The notes beneath the pieces were generated by a model. The model was not told the DNA's origin and made no database searches. It worked only from the letters and a program-made list of their open reading frames with translations. The position numbers and the translations under genes were made by a program. From Ovis canadensis (taxonomy: Eukaryota > Chordata > Mammalia > Artiodactyla > Bovidae): DNA of 64,000 nucleotides. The stretch covers positions 69,612,001 through 69,676,000 of the forward strand of contig NC_091262.1 of the NCBI RefSeq assembly GCF_042477335.2. The letters run 5' to 3'. Shown piece by piece: positions 1 through 10,015 of the stretch; within the stretch, counting starts at the first letter, position 1, and every line of letters begins with the position of its first letter.

Positions 1-424
1 TATCAGATGGGTCTTTCAATTGTGGTCTCTTTCAAATGCTAACCGGCCACCTATGGGGTGTGAATTTCTGATCAGGCTCCTTTACATATTAACCAGGCAC
101 CCATCTGGTGTCAGTTAAAATTAACTGACACACATACATTTCACATACTTGAGACAGAAGGCTTTTAATTACAGAATTGACTTTAATAACCTATGCCAGT
201 TCCCGTCTGCAAATGGAATGCTGTCTGGTCAAACTAATGGCACTCAGGGTTTTGTGGCCACACCCTGTGCAGGAGCCACTGGAAAGGAGACCAAGTCCTG
301 GGTGTCACCATCTCCCATGGACCTGGCACCTTCAGCATAGAGAGCACTCCATCTGTGGCTGGAGAATGTGCTCTAAAAGGGGATACAGCCACACTGTTGA
401 GTTCCGAACCTCTGCTCATTTTTT
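1..424. other. unique sequence, nothing recognised
   Basis: No exon, known repeat or RNA gene is seen here. From its position it is probably intron of DGLUCY, whose later exons lie to the right on the plus strand. Two overlapping short ORFs exist on the plus strand, but neither resembles a protein family. Confidence 0.4.
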
Positions 425-726
425 TAAATTAATTAATGTATTTATATTTGGCTGTGCTAGGGTCTTGCTGTGCGCGGGCTTTATCTAGTTGCGGTGAGCA
501 GGGGCTACTCTCCAGTTACCGGTGTGTGAGTTTCTCATTCAGTGGCTCCTCGTTACTGAGCGCGGGCTCTAGTGCTGCAGGCTTCAGTAGCTGGTGCTCA
601 GGCTTAGAAGCTGTGGCACAAGCACTTAGTTGCCTTGAGGCGTGTGGAATCTTCCCAGACCAGGTTTCGAACCCATGTTGCCTGCATTCGGGTGGATTCT
701 TAACCACTGGACCACCAGGGGAGACC
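425..726 (-). mobile_element. CHR-type tRNA-derived SINE, long form
   Basis: Read on the minus strand, it starts with a tRNA-like head that has the usual 'ccctggtggtccagtggtt' type opening (right end). It continues through a body of alternating 'cgcaacta' style units and ends in an A/T-rich tail at the left. It is about 300 bp, the full length of the cetartiodactyl CHR family. Confidence 0.8.
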
Positions 727-817
727 ATCAAATTGTTTTTCTTTAATTTTTAATCGAAGGACAATTGCTTGACATTACTGTGTTGGTTTCTGCTGTACAT
801 CACCATGAGTCAGCCAT
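727..817 (-). mobile_element. L1 3' end, left part (split by BovB)
   Basis: This matches the 3' UTR and A-rich end of ruminant L1 read on the minus strand. The same L1 resumes at 4394 after the BovB insertion. The two halves join smoothly across a 12-bp target-site duplication. Confidence 0.7.
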
Positions 818-3800
818 CAGTTCAGTGCAGTTCAGTCGCTCAGTCGTGTCCGACTCTTTGCGACCCCATGAATCGCAGCACGCCAGGCCTCCCTGTCCAT
901 CACCAACTCCCGGAGTTCACTCAGACCCACGTCCATTGAGTCAGTGATGCCATCCAGCCATCTCATCCTCTGTCATCCCCTTCTCCTCCTGCCTCCAATC
1001 CCTCCCAGCATCAGTCTTTTCCAATGAGTCAACTCTTCTCATGAGGTAGCCAGAGTACTGGAGTTTCAGCTTTAGCATCATTCTTTCCAAAGAACACCCA
1101 GGAATGATCTCTAGAATGGACTGGTTGGATCTCCTTGCAGCCCAAGGGACTCTCAAGAGTCTTTTCCAAAACCACAGTTCAAAAGCATCAATTCTTTGGC
1201 ACTCAGCTTTCTTCACAGTCCAACTCTCATATCCATACACGACCGCTGGAAAAACCATAGCCTTGACTAGACGAAACTTTGTTGGCAAAATAATATCTCT
1301 GCTTTTTAATATGCTGTCTAGGTTGGTCATAACTTTCCTTCCAAGGAGTGAGCATCTTTAATTTCATGGCTGCAATCACCATCTGCAGTGATTTTGAAGC
1401 CCCCAAAAATAAAGTCTGATACTGTTTCCACTGTTTCCCCATCTATTTCCCATGAAGTGATGGGACCAGATGTCATGACGTTAGTTTTCTGAATGTTGAG
1501 CTTTAAGCCAACTTTTTCACTCTCCTCTTTCACTTTCATCAAGAGGCTTTTTAGTTCCTCTTCACTTTCTGCCATAAGGGTGGTGTCATCTGCATATCTG
1601 AGGTTATTGATATTTCTCCCGGCAATCTTGACTCCAGCTCGTGCTTCTTCCAGCCCAACGTTTCTCATGATGTATTCTGCATAGAAGTTAAATAAGCAGG
1701 GTGACAGTATACAGGCTTGATGTACTCCTTTTCCTATTTGGAACCAGTCTGTTGTTCCATGTCCAGTTCTAACTGTTGTTTCCTGACCTGCATACAGATT
1801 TCTCAAGAGGCAGGTTAGGTGGTCTGGTATTCCCATCTCTTTCAGAATTTTCCACAGTTCATTGTGATCCACACAGTCAAAGGCTTTGGCATAGTCAAGA
1901 AAGCAGAAATAGATGTTTCTCTGGAACTCTCTTGCTTTTTCCATGATCCAGCGGATGTTGGCAATTTGATCTCTGGTTCCTCTACCTTTTCTAAAACGAG
2001 CTTGAACATCAGGGAGTTCACGGTTCACGTATTGCTGAAGCCTGACTTGGAGAATTTTGAGCATTACTTTACTAGCGTGTGAGATGAGTGCAATTGTGTG
2101 GTAGTTTGAGCATTCTTTGGCATTGCCTTTCTTTGGGATTGGAATGAAAACTGACCTTTTCCAGTCCTGTGACCACTGCTGAGTTTTCCCAATTTGATGG
2201 CATATTGAGTGCGGCACTTTCACAGCATCATCTTTCAGGATTTGAAATAGCTCAACTGGAATGCCATCACCTTCACTACCTTTGTTCATAGTGATGCTTT
2301 CTAAGGCCCACTTGACTTCACATTCCAAGATGTCTGGCTCTAGGTGAGTGATCACACCATTGTGATTATCTTGGTCATGAAGATCTTTTTGATACAGTTC
2401 TTCTGTGTATTCTTGCCACCTCTTCTTAATATCTTCTGCTTCTGTTAGGTCCATACCATTTCTGTCCTTTATCGAGCCCATCTTTGCATGAAATGTTCCC
2501 TTGGTATCTCTAATTTTCTTAAAGAGATCTCTAGTCTTTCCCATTCTGTTGTTTGCCTCTATTTCTTTGCATTGATCGCTGAGGAAGGCTTTCTTATCTT
2601 TTCTTGCTATTCTTTGTAACTCTGCATTCAGATGCTTATATCTTTCCTTTTCTCCTTTGCTTTTCACTTCTTTTCACAGCTATTTGTAAGGCCTCCCCAG
2701 ACAGCCATTTTGCTTTTTTGCCTTTCTTTTGGGGATGGTCTTGATCCCTGTCTCCTGTACAATGTCACAAACCTCAGTCCATAGTTCATCAGACACTCTA
2801 TCTATCAAATCTAGTTTCTTAAATCTATTTCTCACTTCCACTGTATAATCATAAGTGATTTGATTTAGGTCATACCTGAATTTTCTAGTGGTTTCCCCTA
2901 CTTTCTTCAATTTAAGTCTGAATTTGGCAATAAGGAGTTCATGATCTGAGCCACAGTCAGCTCCTGGTCTTGTTTTTGCTGACTGTATAAAGCTTCTCCA
3001 GCTTTGGCTGCAAAGAATATAATCAGTCTGATTTTGGTGTTGACCATGTGGTGATGTCCATGTGTAGAGTCTTCTCTTGTGTTGTTGGAAGAGGGTGTTT
3101 GCTATGACCAGTGTGTTCTCTTGGCAAAACTCTATTAGCCTTTGCCCTGCTTCGTTCTGCATTCCAAGGCCAAATTTGCCTGTTACTCCAGGTGTTTCTT
3201 GACTTCCTACTTTTGCATTCCAGTCCCCTATAATGAAAGGGACATCTTTTTTGGATGTTAGTTCTAAAAGGTCTTGTAGGTCTTCATAAAACCGTTCAAC
3301 TTCAGCTTCTTCAGCGTTACTGGTTGGGGCATAGGCTTGGATTACTGTGATATTGAATGGTTTGCCTTGGAAACAAACAGAGATCATTCTGTCGTTTTTG
3401 AGATTGCATTTCGGACTCATTTGTTGACCAAGATGGCTACTTCATTTCTTCTCTGGGATTCCTGCCTGCAGTAGTAGATATAATGGTCATCTGAGTTAAA
3501 TTCACCCATTCCAGTCCATTTTAGTTCACTGATTCCTAGAATGTTGATGTTCACTCTTGCCATCTCCTGTTTGACCACTTCCAATTTGCCTTGATTCATC
3601 GACCTAACATTCCAGGTTCCTATGCAATATTGTTCTTCACAGCATCGGACTTTACTTCCATCACCAGCCACACCCACACCTGGGCATTGTTTTTGCTTTG
3701 GCTCTGTCTCTTCGCTCTTTCTGGAGTTAATTCTCCACTCTTCTCCAGTAGAATACTGGGCACCTACCGACCTGGGGAGTTCCTCTTTCAGTATCCTATC

Positions 3801-4393
3801 GTTTTACCTTTTCATACTGTTCATGGGGTTCTCAAGGCAAGAATACTGAAGTGGTTTGCCATTTCCTTCTCCAGTGGACCACATTCTGTCAGACCTCTCC
3901 GCCATGACCCACCCGTCCTGAGTGGCCCCACATGGCATGGCTTAGTTTCGCTGAGTTAGACAAGGCTGTGGTCCATGTGGTTAGATTGACTAGTTTTCTG
4001 TGATTGTGGTTTCAGTGTGTCTGCCCTCTGATGCCCTTTCTTAGCACTTACCATCTTACTTGGGTTTCTCTTATCTTGGACGTGGGTTATCTCTTCACGG
4101 TTGCTCCAGGAAAGCGCAACCGCTGCTCCTTACCTTGGACAAGGGGTATCTCCTCACCACCGCTCCTCCTGACCTTGAACATGGAGTAGCTCCTCTCGGC
4201 CCTCCTGCACCTGTGCAGCCACTGCTCCTTGGACATGGGGTTGCTCCTCCCGGCCGCCGCCCCTGACCTCGGGGTGGGGGTAGCTCCTCTCGGCCACGCT
4301 TCAGCGAGGTCTGTCGCAGACAGCAGGCTTCACAGCAGTCTCTGTTCTTCCCTTCTGCGATCTGACCCCTTGCGGTCTGAGGTTTGAGGTGAC
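818..4393 (-). mobile_element. near-full-length BovB (RTE) LINE
   Basis: A BovB element of about 3.6 kb in minus orientation. Its 3' end (left) has the typical BovB terminus shared with Bov-A SINEs. Its 5' end (right) is GC-rich with short repeated units around 4090-4330. It is flanked by TGA[G/A]TCAGCCAT at 806-817 and 4394-4405, a 12-bp target-site duplication with one mismatch, and it sits inside an older L1. Most BovB copies in the window are 3' fragments of 0.1-1 kb, so this one is unusually complete. The ORF is interrupted, so it is not expected to move on its own. Confidence 0.92.
941..3677 (-). pseudogene. BovB ORF2 (APE endonuclease + reverse transcriptase), broken
   Basis: On the minus strand, 3677-3417 encodes the start of an APE-type endonuclease ('GTWNVRSM'). 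The stretch 3420-2680 continues it, with the catalytic-type motifs GDWNAKVG and SDHELL. The stretch 2667-1327 is the reverse transcriptase, with FLDYAKAFDCVDH and the active-site box LRYADDTT. The stretch 1330-941 is the C-terminal region ([18 protein letters not shown]). The frame is broken at about 3417 (stop and frame change), at 2667-2680 (stop) and at about 1330 (frame change). Known BovB/RTE elements encode these domains in a single ORF of about 1000 residues. The domain order is complete, so decay is by point damage and not by truncation. Confidence 0.9.
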
Positions 4394-4460
4394 TGAATCA
4401 GCCATAGGTATATATGTATGTCCTTTCCCTCTTAAACCTCCCTCCCACCTCCTACCCCAT
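4394..4460 (-). mobile_element. L1 3' end, right part
   Basis: Continuation of the L1 3' UTR begun at 727-817. It starts with the second copy of the BovB target-site duplication and runs into the pyrimidine-rich 'cctccctcccacc' block typical of the antisense L1 3' UTR. Confidence 0.65.
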
Positions 4461-4462
4461 CC

Positions 4463-5111
4463 TGTTACTGGCCCAAATCTTGGCTTTCTCTGCCCACTGA
4501 AGCCAAGTAAAAATTACAGAGACAGAGTTTGGAGGAAATAGAAAGGTGGCTTTAATTCTCAGCTGGTGGAGAGGGGAACCCAGTAGGCTCATGCCTCCAG
4601 AACTGTGCCCCACCATCACCACCGTGAGGAGTCTAGGGGCTGACATAAGATGAGGGCTCGCAGTCAGGAGTTGGTGATGAGCAACCAAGGTGTTAGGGTC
4701 TTGGTTTCGTTCTCTTGCATTGTTTCAAAGACAGTCATAGGCTGGAATCAGTCACCCAGTAACTGAGGCTGGCAGGCCGGTGGCTCTGTGGCTTTCTTTC
4801 TGATACGTAACTATGAGGGGAAGGGTGTTGTAAGGGTAAACATCAGATGCAAGATGTATCTAGCATAGAGTCGAAGGAAAAGTAGGTGCAAAATGTAGCT
4901 CCTAGAGTCAGGGGGCAGAAAAGCAAACTTAGTTACAGACATGCAGAGTTAGGAGCAGTTAAAGTTGGAAAAAAACCCCCCAAAACTAGGCCTGTTCAGT
5001 CCTGCTCACTCACTGTTCTCTTTATCCTCTTTGTTCTTAGGAAAGGGAAAGAGAAAACTCATTCTTCTTTTTTCTTTTCCACTGCAACAATTCCACCCCT
5101 CTTGGTTGTCA
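4463..5111 (-). mobile_element. solitary retroviral LTR, class I-like (fossil)
   Basis: Read on the minus strand this is an LTR of about 650 bp with TG...CA ends and a polyadenylation-type ATTAAA followed by a U5-like stretch. No internal retroviral genes adjoin it. I infer a class I (gammaretrovirus-like) origin from general layout only. It lies about 200 bp upstream of a DGLUCY exon. Confidence 0.55.
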
Positions 5112-5306
5112 CTGAGCCTTCAACTTGTCTTTAACTAGAGAAGTTTCTAGAATACCGGAGGAAGTACAGCATCACCTGGTTGTCTGAAATGTATCCAGGC
5201 CAACCCCTTTTCTCACCCTGAGGCATGTGGGTAGGAGCTGCCCTGCCCCACAACCACCCTTCATTTTGCCTAATCCTGTTCCCTGACTTGGTTCCCTTCC
5301 CTCCAG

Positions 5307-5423
5307 GAGTCAGCGACAAAGGCAACAAGCTTGGGATGGACAAAGTCAAGGAGGCCGTGAAGAGGCACGTACGAAATGGGGACATCATCACCTGTGACAT
5401 GGAGGTTGACTTTGCGGTCATCG
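5307..5423 (+). pseudogene. DGLUCY: DGLUCY exon (D-glutamate cyclase), altered, no donor
   Basis: The product family is the mitochondrial D-glutamate cyclase, which turns D-glutamate into 5-oxo-D-proline. After a good acceptor (polypyrimidine tract plus CAG at 5304-5306), the exon reads [18 protein letters not shown], then a segment ending DMEVDFAVI. From memory, the human protein has a GVGDGGNELGMG-like motif followed by KVKEAVRRH and ends DFAVIAG at this splice site. The identity is therefore clear, but the glycine-rich/acidic motif (GDGGNE) has become SDKGNK. Where a donor is expected, after 'gtcatcg', the sequence is AAGCTA and not GT. Read-through would add 32 unrelated residues and stop at 5519-5521. 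Weak cryptic donors lie at 5431 and 5442. Earlier exons lie off the left edge. A functional alternative transcript cannot be excluded. Confidence 0.72.
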
Positions 5424-5577
5424 AAGCTAAGTTCTCAGATGGTCAGCCAGTCAGGGAAGGCTGCCCAGGGGGAGGGACCTGGCTTGGAGCCTGTCTAGCC
5501 AGAAACTCATCTCCTCCATGAGTGGAGTCTTGAGGCACCAGGGCAGAAGGGGACCTGGTTCTTAGCCTCTGGCCTCT
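5424..5577. other. DGLUCY intron, start
   Basis: Sequence between the damaged exon and the first repeat. It holds the 32-codon read-through frame and cryptic GT sites, and nothing else recognisable. Confidence 0.4.
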
Positions 5578-5970
5578 CATTCAGTCATTCAACAAACATT
5601 TACTGTATGCTAGGCATTGCTCTGTGTGCTGAGGTAGGAGCAGCTCCCTGCTCCACAGAGCATCTGTTCCAGTTTTGGGAGATGGACAATGAATCCTAAC
5701 AAACAAATACACCAGAGTGTGCTAAATGGGTTTCCCTGGTGGCTCAGATGGTAAAGAATCTGCCTGCAATGCGGGAGACCCAGGTTCTATCCCTGGGTAG
5801 GGAAGATCCAGAAGAACCTGGTGGGCTACAGTCCATAGGGTCACAAAGAGTCAGACACGGTTGAGCAACTAACACTCACACACACACATTGTGCTAAACA
5901 GTGATGAGAGGTACAGGTTGAGGAGAGACAGGCCACTTTAGATGAGCGGTCAGGAAAGCCCCTCTGAGGA
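5578..5970 (+). mobile_element. L2 3' end, split by a Bov-tA SINE
   Basis: It opens with the L2-like phrase 'cattcaacaaacatttactg' and continues after the SINE insertion. The SINE is flanked by GTGCTAAA on both sides, a likely target-site duplication (about 5719 and 5891). Confidence 0.6.
5728..5886 (+). mobile_element. Bov-tA SINE, internally deleted
   Basis: tRNA-derived head (B-box-like 'ggttctatccc') joined to the end of a BovA unit. The middle of the BovA unit is missing, so it is about 160 bp where about 210 is usual. Confidence 0.85.
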
Positions 5971-6559
5971 GGGGTCGTCTCTGCTTTTATTTGTGCTTCC
6001 TGTGTGATGGAAAGTAAGAGAACAATGCAGCAAATGTTTGGAGGATGCAAGAGGCTCCGGTTCTGCGGTTCTGCTTTCACTTTCCTCTGCCTCCGCTGCC
6101 CCTCCCCTCCCAGCAGCTGTCCTTCCCATCTGGTCCAACCTTTCCTGTGTCTTGGTCCTTCCAGGCCCCACCCTTCCTCTTTGACGGCTTCACAAGTTTC
6201 AGGAATTTTGACTGATACCTGAGAACAGCCCTCTCCTTTTTCATCGTCAAAAACAGCCCCTGAGATGAGCAGAAACCTCTGAGGGGACCAGTGCTGGGGT
6301 AAGAAAACCTGAACTGTAATCAACAAATTGCTGGAAGCTTTGTGTGGGCAAGTCTGAGAGTTAGAAGATCCAGGGGGACCTACTCATAGGGGGTTCCCAC
6401 ACTTCCGTGAGCGTTACCTCCAGGGACCCTGCCAGGTCCATGCTGAATACTAGAGAAAAGTCCCCTCATACTTTAGGTAGAGCGGGGGGAAGGAGCCACT
6501 TGAAACACACCAGACCACTCTTTTCTGAACAAAGCCTGCCCTCAGAAGAAATTATTTCA

Positions 6560-6795
6560 CCAGTGCCTAGCCTGCTAGTGGTAGCACTAGTGGTAAAGAA
6601 ACTGCCTGTGCAGGAGATGTAAGTAAGAGACGCGGGTTCAATCCCTGGGTCAGGAAATTCCCTGGAGGAGGGCAAGGCACCCCCCTCCAATGTTCATGCC
6701 TGGAGAACTCCATGCACAGAGGAGCCTGGCAGGCTATGGTCCATAGGGTTACAAAGAGTCAGACACAAGTTAGCAACTAAACAACAACAACAACG
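6560..6795 (+). mobile_element. Bov-tA SINE
   Basis: Diverged tRNA-like head, then a complete BovA unit ending in a short CAA-rich tail 'aacaacaacaac'. Confidence 0.8.
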
Positions 6796-7075
6796 TCAAC
6801 TACATGACAATAAAACTGAAGGGAAAAAATTTAAAACTTCTGCTCTGCAAAGGACCATGTCAAGAGGACAAATAGACAAGGCATAGACTGGAAGAAAACA
6901 TTTACAAAGGAAGTTTTTGATGAAAGACTGTAACCCAAAATATACAAAGAACCCTTAGATCTCACCAATAATAAAATAAATGGCTCAATTAAAAAATGGA
7001 CAAAAGACCTAAACAGACCCCTCACCAGAGAAGATGTACACATGGCAAGTAAGGATGTGAAGATACGTTCAACAT
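6796..7075 (+). mobile_element. L1 ORF2 3' fragment
   Basis: This matches the conserved end of L1 ORF2 at DNA level ('aaacttctgctctgcaaagg', then 'caaaatatacaaagaaccc'). It is short and without an open frame, so it is an old fragment. Confidence 0.75.
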
Positions 7076-7388
7076 CCTTTGTTTCTGGTCTCCCACCCTG
7101 GATTAGTTCTTTGATTGAGTCACCCAGACAATCCCCACCCTCAGGCCCCTCGAGCTTGTTTTCCTATTACAAACACCTGAAGATGCTTGGGTCTACTAGA
7201 AACATGGCTTATACCACATTGAGAAAAAGAGAAATTATGCTATGAGGAAATGTATGTTTCTAGAAACAGATTATTTCTAATCATACATGTAAAAATACAT
7301 TATACATTATGAAATGTATTTGAAAATGCTGGTATAACAGTTTACAATTGCTTACTTCTTTGTTTTCACTAGAAATTAAGGTTTCTAA

Positions 7389-7605
7389 GGCTTCCCTGTT
7401 GGCTCAGCTGGTCAAAGAATCTGCCTGCAGTGCAGGAGACCTGGGTTCGATCCTTGGGTCAGGAAGATCCCCTGGAGAAGGAAATGGCTACTCGCTGCAG
7501 TATTCTTACCTGGGAAATCCCATGGACAGAGGAGCCTGGCCAGGCCATAGTCCATGGGGTCACAAAGAGTCGGACACAACTGAGTGACTTACACTTTCAC
7601 TTTCA
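7389..7605 (+). mobile_element. Bov-tA SINE, full length
   Basis: Complete tRNA head with 'gggttcgatcc' B box, BovA unit and CACTTTCACTTTC tail. Confidence 0.88.
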
Positions 7606-7657
7606 AAAGTTAAGAATTTCTAATTAACATACTATTAAAAAAAGTAAAACTAAAGTT

Positions 7658-7702
7658 AGTTGTGCAGGCAGATTCTTTATTGTCTGAGCCACCAGGGAAG
7701 CC
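7658..7702 (-). mobile_element. Bov-tA head fragment
   Basis: Only the first ~45 bp of the tRNA-derived head survive, in minus orientation. Confidence 0.6.
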
Positions 7703-7970
7703 CCATATGTACCATAAAACTACTAAAATAAATAAGGAAATCATCTTCATATGTAAGGAAAAAATTTTAAAAGTATGAGTGGGAATGCATTTTGTTAAGG
7801 GAAAATAAAGTAAAAAGGTTAAAAAAAGGAGGGAAAGCATAGGATAAAGTCTGAATATTGGGGGTGAGGGGCAGGGAAAGGGAGTTACAGAAAGTTTATG
7901 GGAAAGGAATCATGAGAAAGGAGTTCTGTCTGTGTGATCAGGACTGGCTAAGATTAGAGTATATTTAATC

Positions 7971-8255
7971 GGACTTCCCTGGTGGTCCAGTGGCCAAAAA
8001 CCTGCCTGTCAATGCAGGGGACAGGGATGCAAGTCCTGGTCCGGGAAGATCCCATGTGCTGTGGGGCAGCTAAGCCCATGTGCCACGACTACTGAAGCCC
8101 GCAGTCTAAAGCCTGTGCAGCAAGAGAAGCCGCTGCAATGAGAAGCTCATGCGCCACAACTAGAGAGTAACCCCTGCTCACCGCAGAGAAAGCCTGTGCA
8201 GCAGCGAAGACCCAGTGCAGCTACGAAGACCCAGTGCAGCTAAAAATAAAATGAT
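7971..8255 (+). mobile_element. CHR-type SINE, long form
   Basis: tRNA-like head 'ggacttccctggtggtccag', a body of repeated 'cagcgaagacccagtgcag' units near 8200-8240 (a local tandem duplication), and an A-rich tail. Confidence 0.85.
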
Positions 8256-8764
8256 AAAAATTGTAAAAACTAAGCTGATACAAAATTAGAATTCTGTTTC
8301 CTCTCTGTGTTAAAAAGACAAAAGTCTGCTCTTGACAAAGAATTAATAAAATGTGTTTCTTTACTCTTGGGTAGCCTGTCTAAAAAGAAGTGACTTTATG
8401 TTTTATCAAAACAGTTTCCTATATTGTTTTTTTTTCCTATATTGTTTTTATTAGGTCTTTGATCATTTGTTTGGTCCCAAACCAGTGCTCCCCAAAATCC
8501 ATTTTTCTTTAGCTGAAGGTGGTATTGTATGTAAGGTGAGGGCTTCAGCGGTTTTTGGTGCAGCCCTCCTTTTCAGTTCTCCCGGCTTTCTCCCGTGTAT
8601 ATGTCTTATTAAACTTTTGTTTGATTTTCTCCTGTTACTCTATCGCATATCAGTTTAATTGTTAGACCAGTCAGGAGCACCTAGAAGAGTAGAGGAAAAT
8701 TTCTTCCTCTAAGGCAAGCTATATGACCTTTCCAATCCTATGATGAAATCTTTTCTTGTTCTAG
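8256..8764. other. DGLUCY intron, AT-rich
   Basis: AT-rich sequence with a T-run near 8430. No repeat or exon is recognised. It ends with the polypyrimidine tract and AG (8763-8764) used as acceptor by the next exon. Confidence 0.4.
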
Positions 8765-8912
8765 GTGATTCTAACTGGAGAGGTCATTATGCCTTGACCT
8801 GTACTTTCTGAGCTCGTGTGAGGTCCACAGGCATTACCTGAGGAACGTGACGGGGCCCTTCAGACCGCCTGGGAAACAGAACTGGATTCAGGCCCTCCCA
8901 TCTGTCACTAAG
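8765..8912 (+). pseudogene. DGLUCY: DGLUCY exon with frameshift and stop
   Basis: The acceptor ('ttttcttgttctag') and donor (AAG|gtaacg) are both good. The first part reads [15 protein letters not shown] and then meets TGA. The second part, in another frame, reads [15 protein letters not shown] and, further on, [11 protein letters not shown]. From memory, the human exon reads AGVSNWGGYALACALYIL followed directly by SSCAVH, with QALPSVIK at its end. The two halves here are therefore the same exon with about 7 net bases missing in the ALYIL segment. The frame cannot continue to the last exon. This is the clearest lesion in the gene. The intact splice sites and the intron spacing show it is not a processed copy. 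Confidence 0.75.
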
Positions 8913-9114
8913 GTAACGCAGCCCAGCAAACCACTCTCGTGGATGTAGCTTTTCCCCTGGATGAAGAGTGGACATGGAACTTTAAGCCGTAAGCCAGGGA
9001 CCAGCACTTCTGGAAATCAGGAACCAGGTCTTTCTTATCTGCTTTCCCCAGCAACCATTGGAGGGAAACCCGGTGCTTGGTAAATCCTTTTTGAATGAAG
9101 GAATACAGTGCTTT

Positions 9115-9305
9115 ATTACAGCGGTGATTCTTCCAACTCTAGAGGCATCAGAATTGCCTCAGGGGCATCTTAAGTAGCCCAGGGTCGGGGGCAGGTGGGG
9201 AGGGCTCCTGATTCAGGCAATCTGAGTTGGGCTGGAGAGTCTGCATCTCTGACAAGTTCCCAGTTGCTACCTCTCCTGCCTTGGGGACCACCCTTTGAGA
9301 CCCTG
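9115..9305 (+). mobile_element. MER5A (hAT-Charlie DNA transposon remnant)
   Basis: It follows the MER5A order: a 'ggtgattct...' start, 'catcagaattgcctcagggg', a central 'ctgattcaggcaatctgagt' and a 'ggggaccaccctttgagacc' end. Non-autonomous and old. Confidence 0.65.
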
Positions 9306-9592
9306 GACTAGAAGGTTGGTTCCAGTGTCGTGGAAGAGGCTGGTGCGGGGAGATGGGAAGGCAAATCAGGAGGCCGGAAGGTTCCTGAGCTTGGAGCCTG
9401 GAGACAGCAGCTGAGATGGGCTGGTGTTTTGCAGGTCCTCCAGCCAGCAGCTGAGGCCCCGGAGCCCCTCACCGGTGAGAAGTGATAGCATCCAGAGGCC
9501 CTGGCTGCCTCCTTCCTGTCCTGCCTTTACACTGTCTTGTACCTTTTCTGCTCCCTTTTTCCTTCCACCTGTCTTTTTACTCTCTCTCTCTC

Positions 9593-9828
9593 CCTCCTGT
9601 GTGTGTGTGTGTGCATGCTAAGTCGCCTGAGTCTTGTCCTATTTGTAACCCTAATGGACTTCAGCCCACCAGACTCCTCTGTGCATGGCATTTCCCAGGC
9701 AAGAATGCTGGAGTGGGTTTCCATGCCCTCCTCCAGGGGATCTTCCCGACACAGGGGTCGAACCTGCGTCTCCTTAGTCTCCTGCATTGGCAGGTGGATT
9801 CTTTACCATTGAACCACCGGGGAAACCC
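9593..9828 (-). mobile_element. Bov-tA SINE with (GT)n at its tail
   Basis: Complete minus-strand copy. The plus-strand GT dinucleotide run at 9599-9612 sits at the SINE 3' end, as is common for Bov-tA tails that seed CA microsatellites. Confidence 0.85.
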
Positions 9829-9869
9829 CTCCCTGCTACACCTGCCCTGATTTCTCTCCAACACCTCCC

Positions 9870-10015
9870 TGGACTGGCTTGTTATCCCCATTTTACAGAG
9901 GAGGGGCTGAGGCACAGAGAGGGAAGTTGGCATGCTCAAAGCCACCCAACTAAGAAGCAGAGCCGAGATCTTGGTCTGGACCTCTGACTCCATACCCTGG
10001 GTCCTTCCCAACGAG
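9870..10015 (+). mobile_element. MIR SINE
   Basis: Core phrase 'ccccattttacagaggagg', then the 'gaggcacagagagg' and 'cagagccgagatcttg' segments in consensus order. Confidence 0.75.

Noticed and set aside
149-340. 63-codon ORF at the left edge considered as a DGLUCY exon
   Set aside because: No match to DGLUCY residues that I know and no convincing splice sites.
7389-7460. tRNA-like A and B boxes
   Set aside because: They are the tRNA-derived heads of Bov-tA or CHR SINEs, repeated throughout the window, not tRNA genes.
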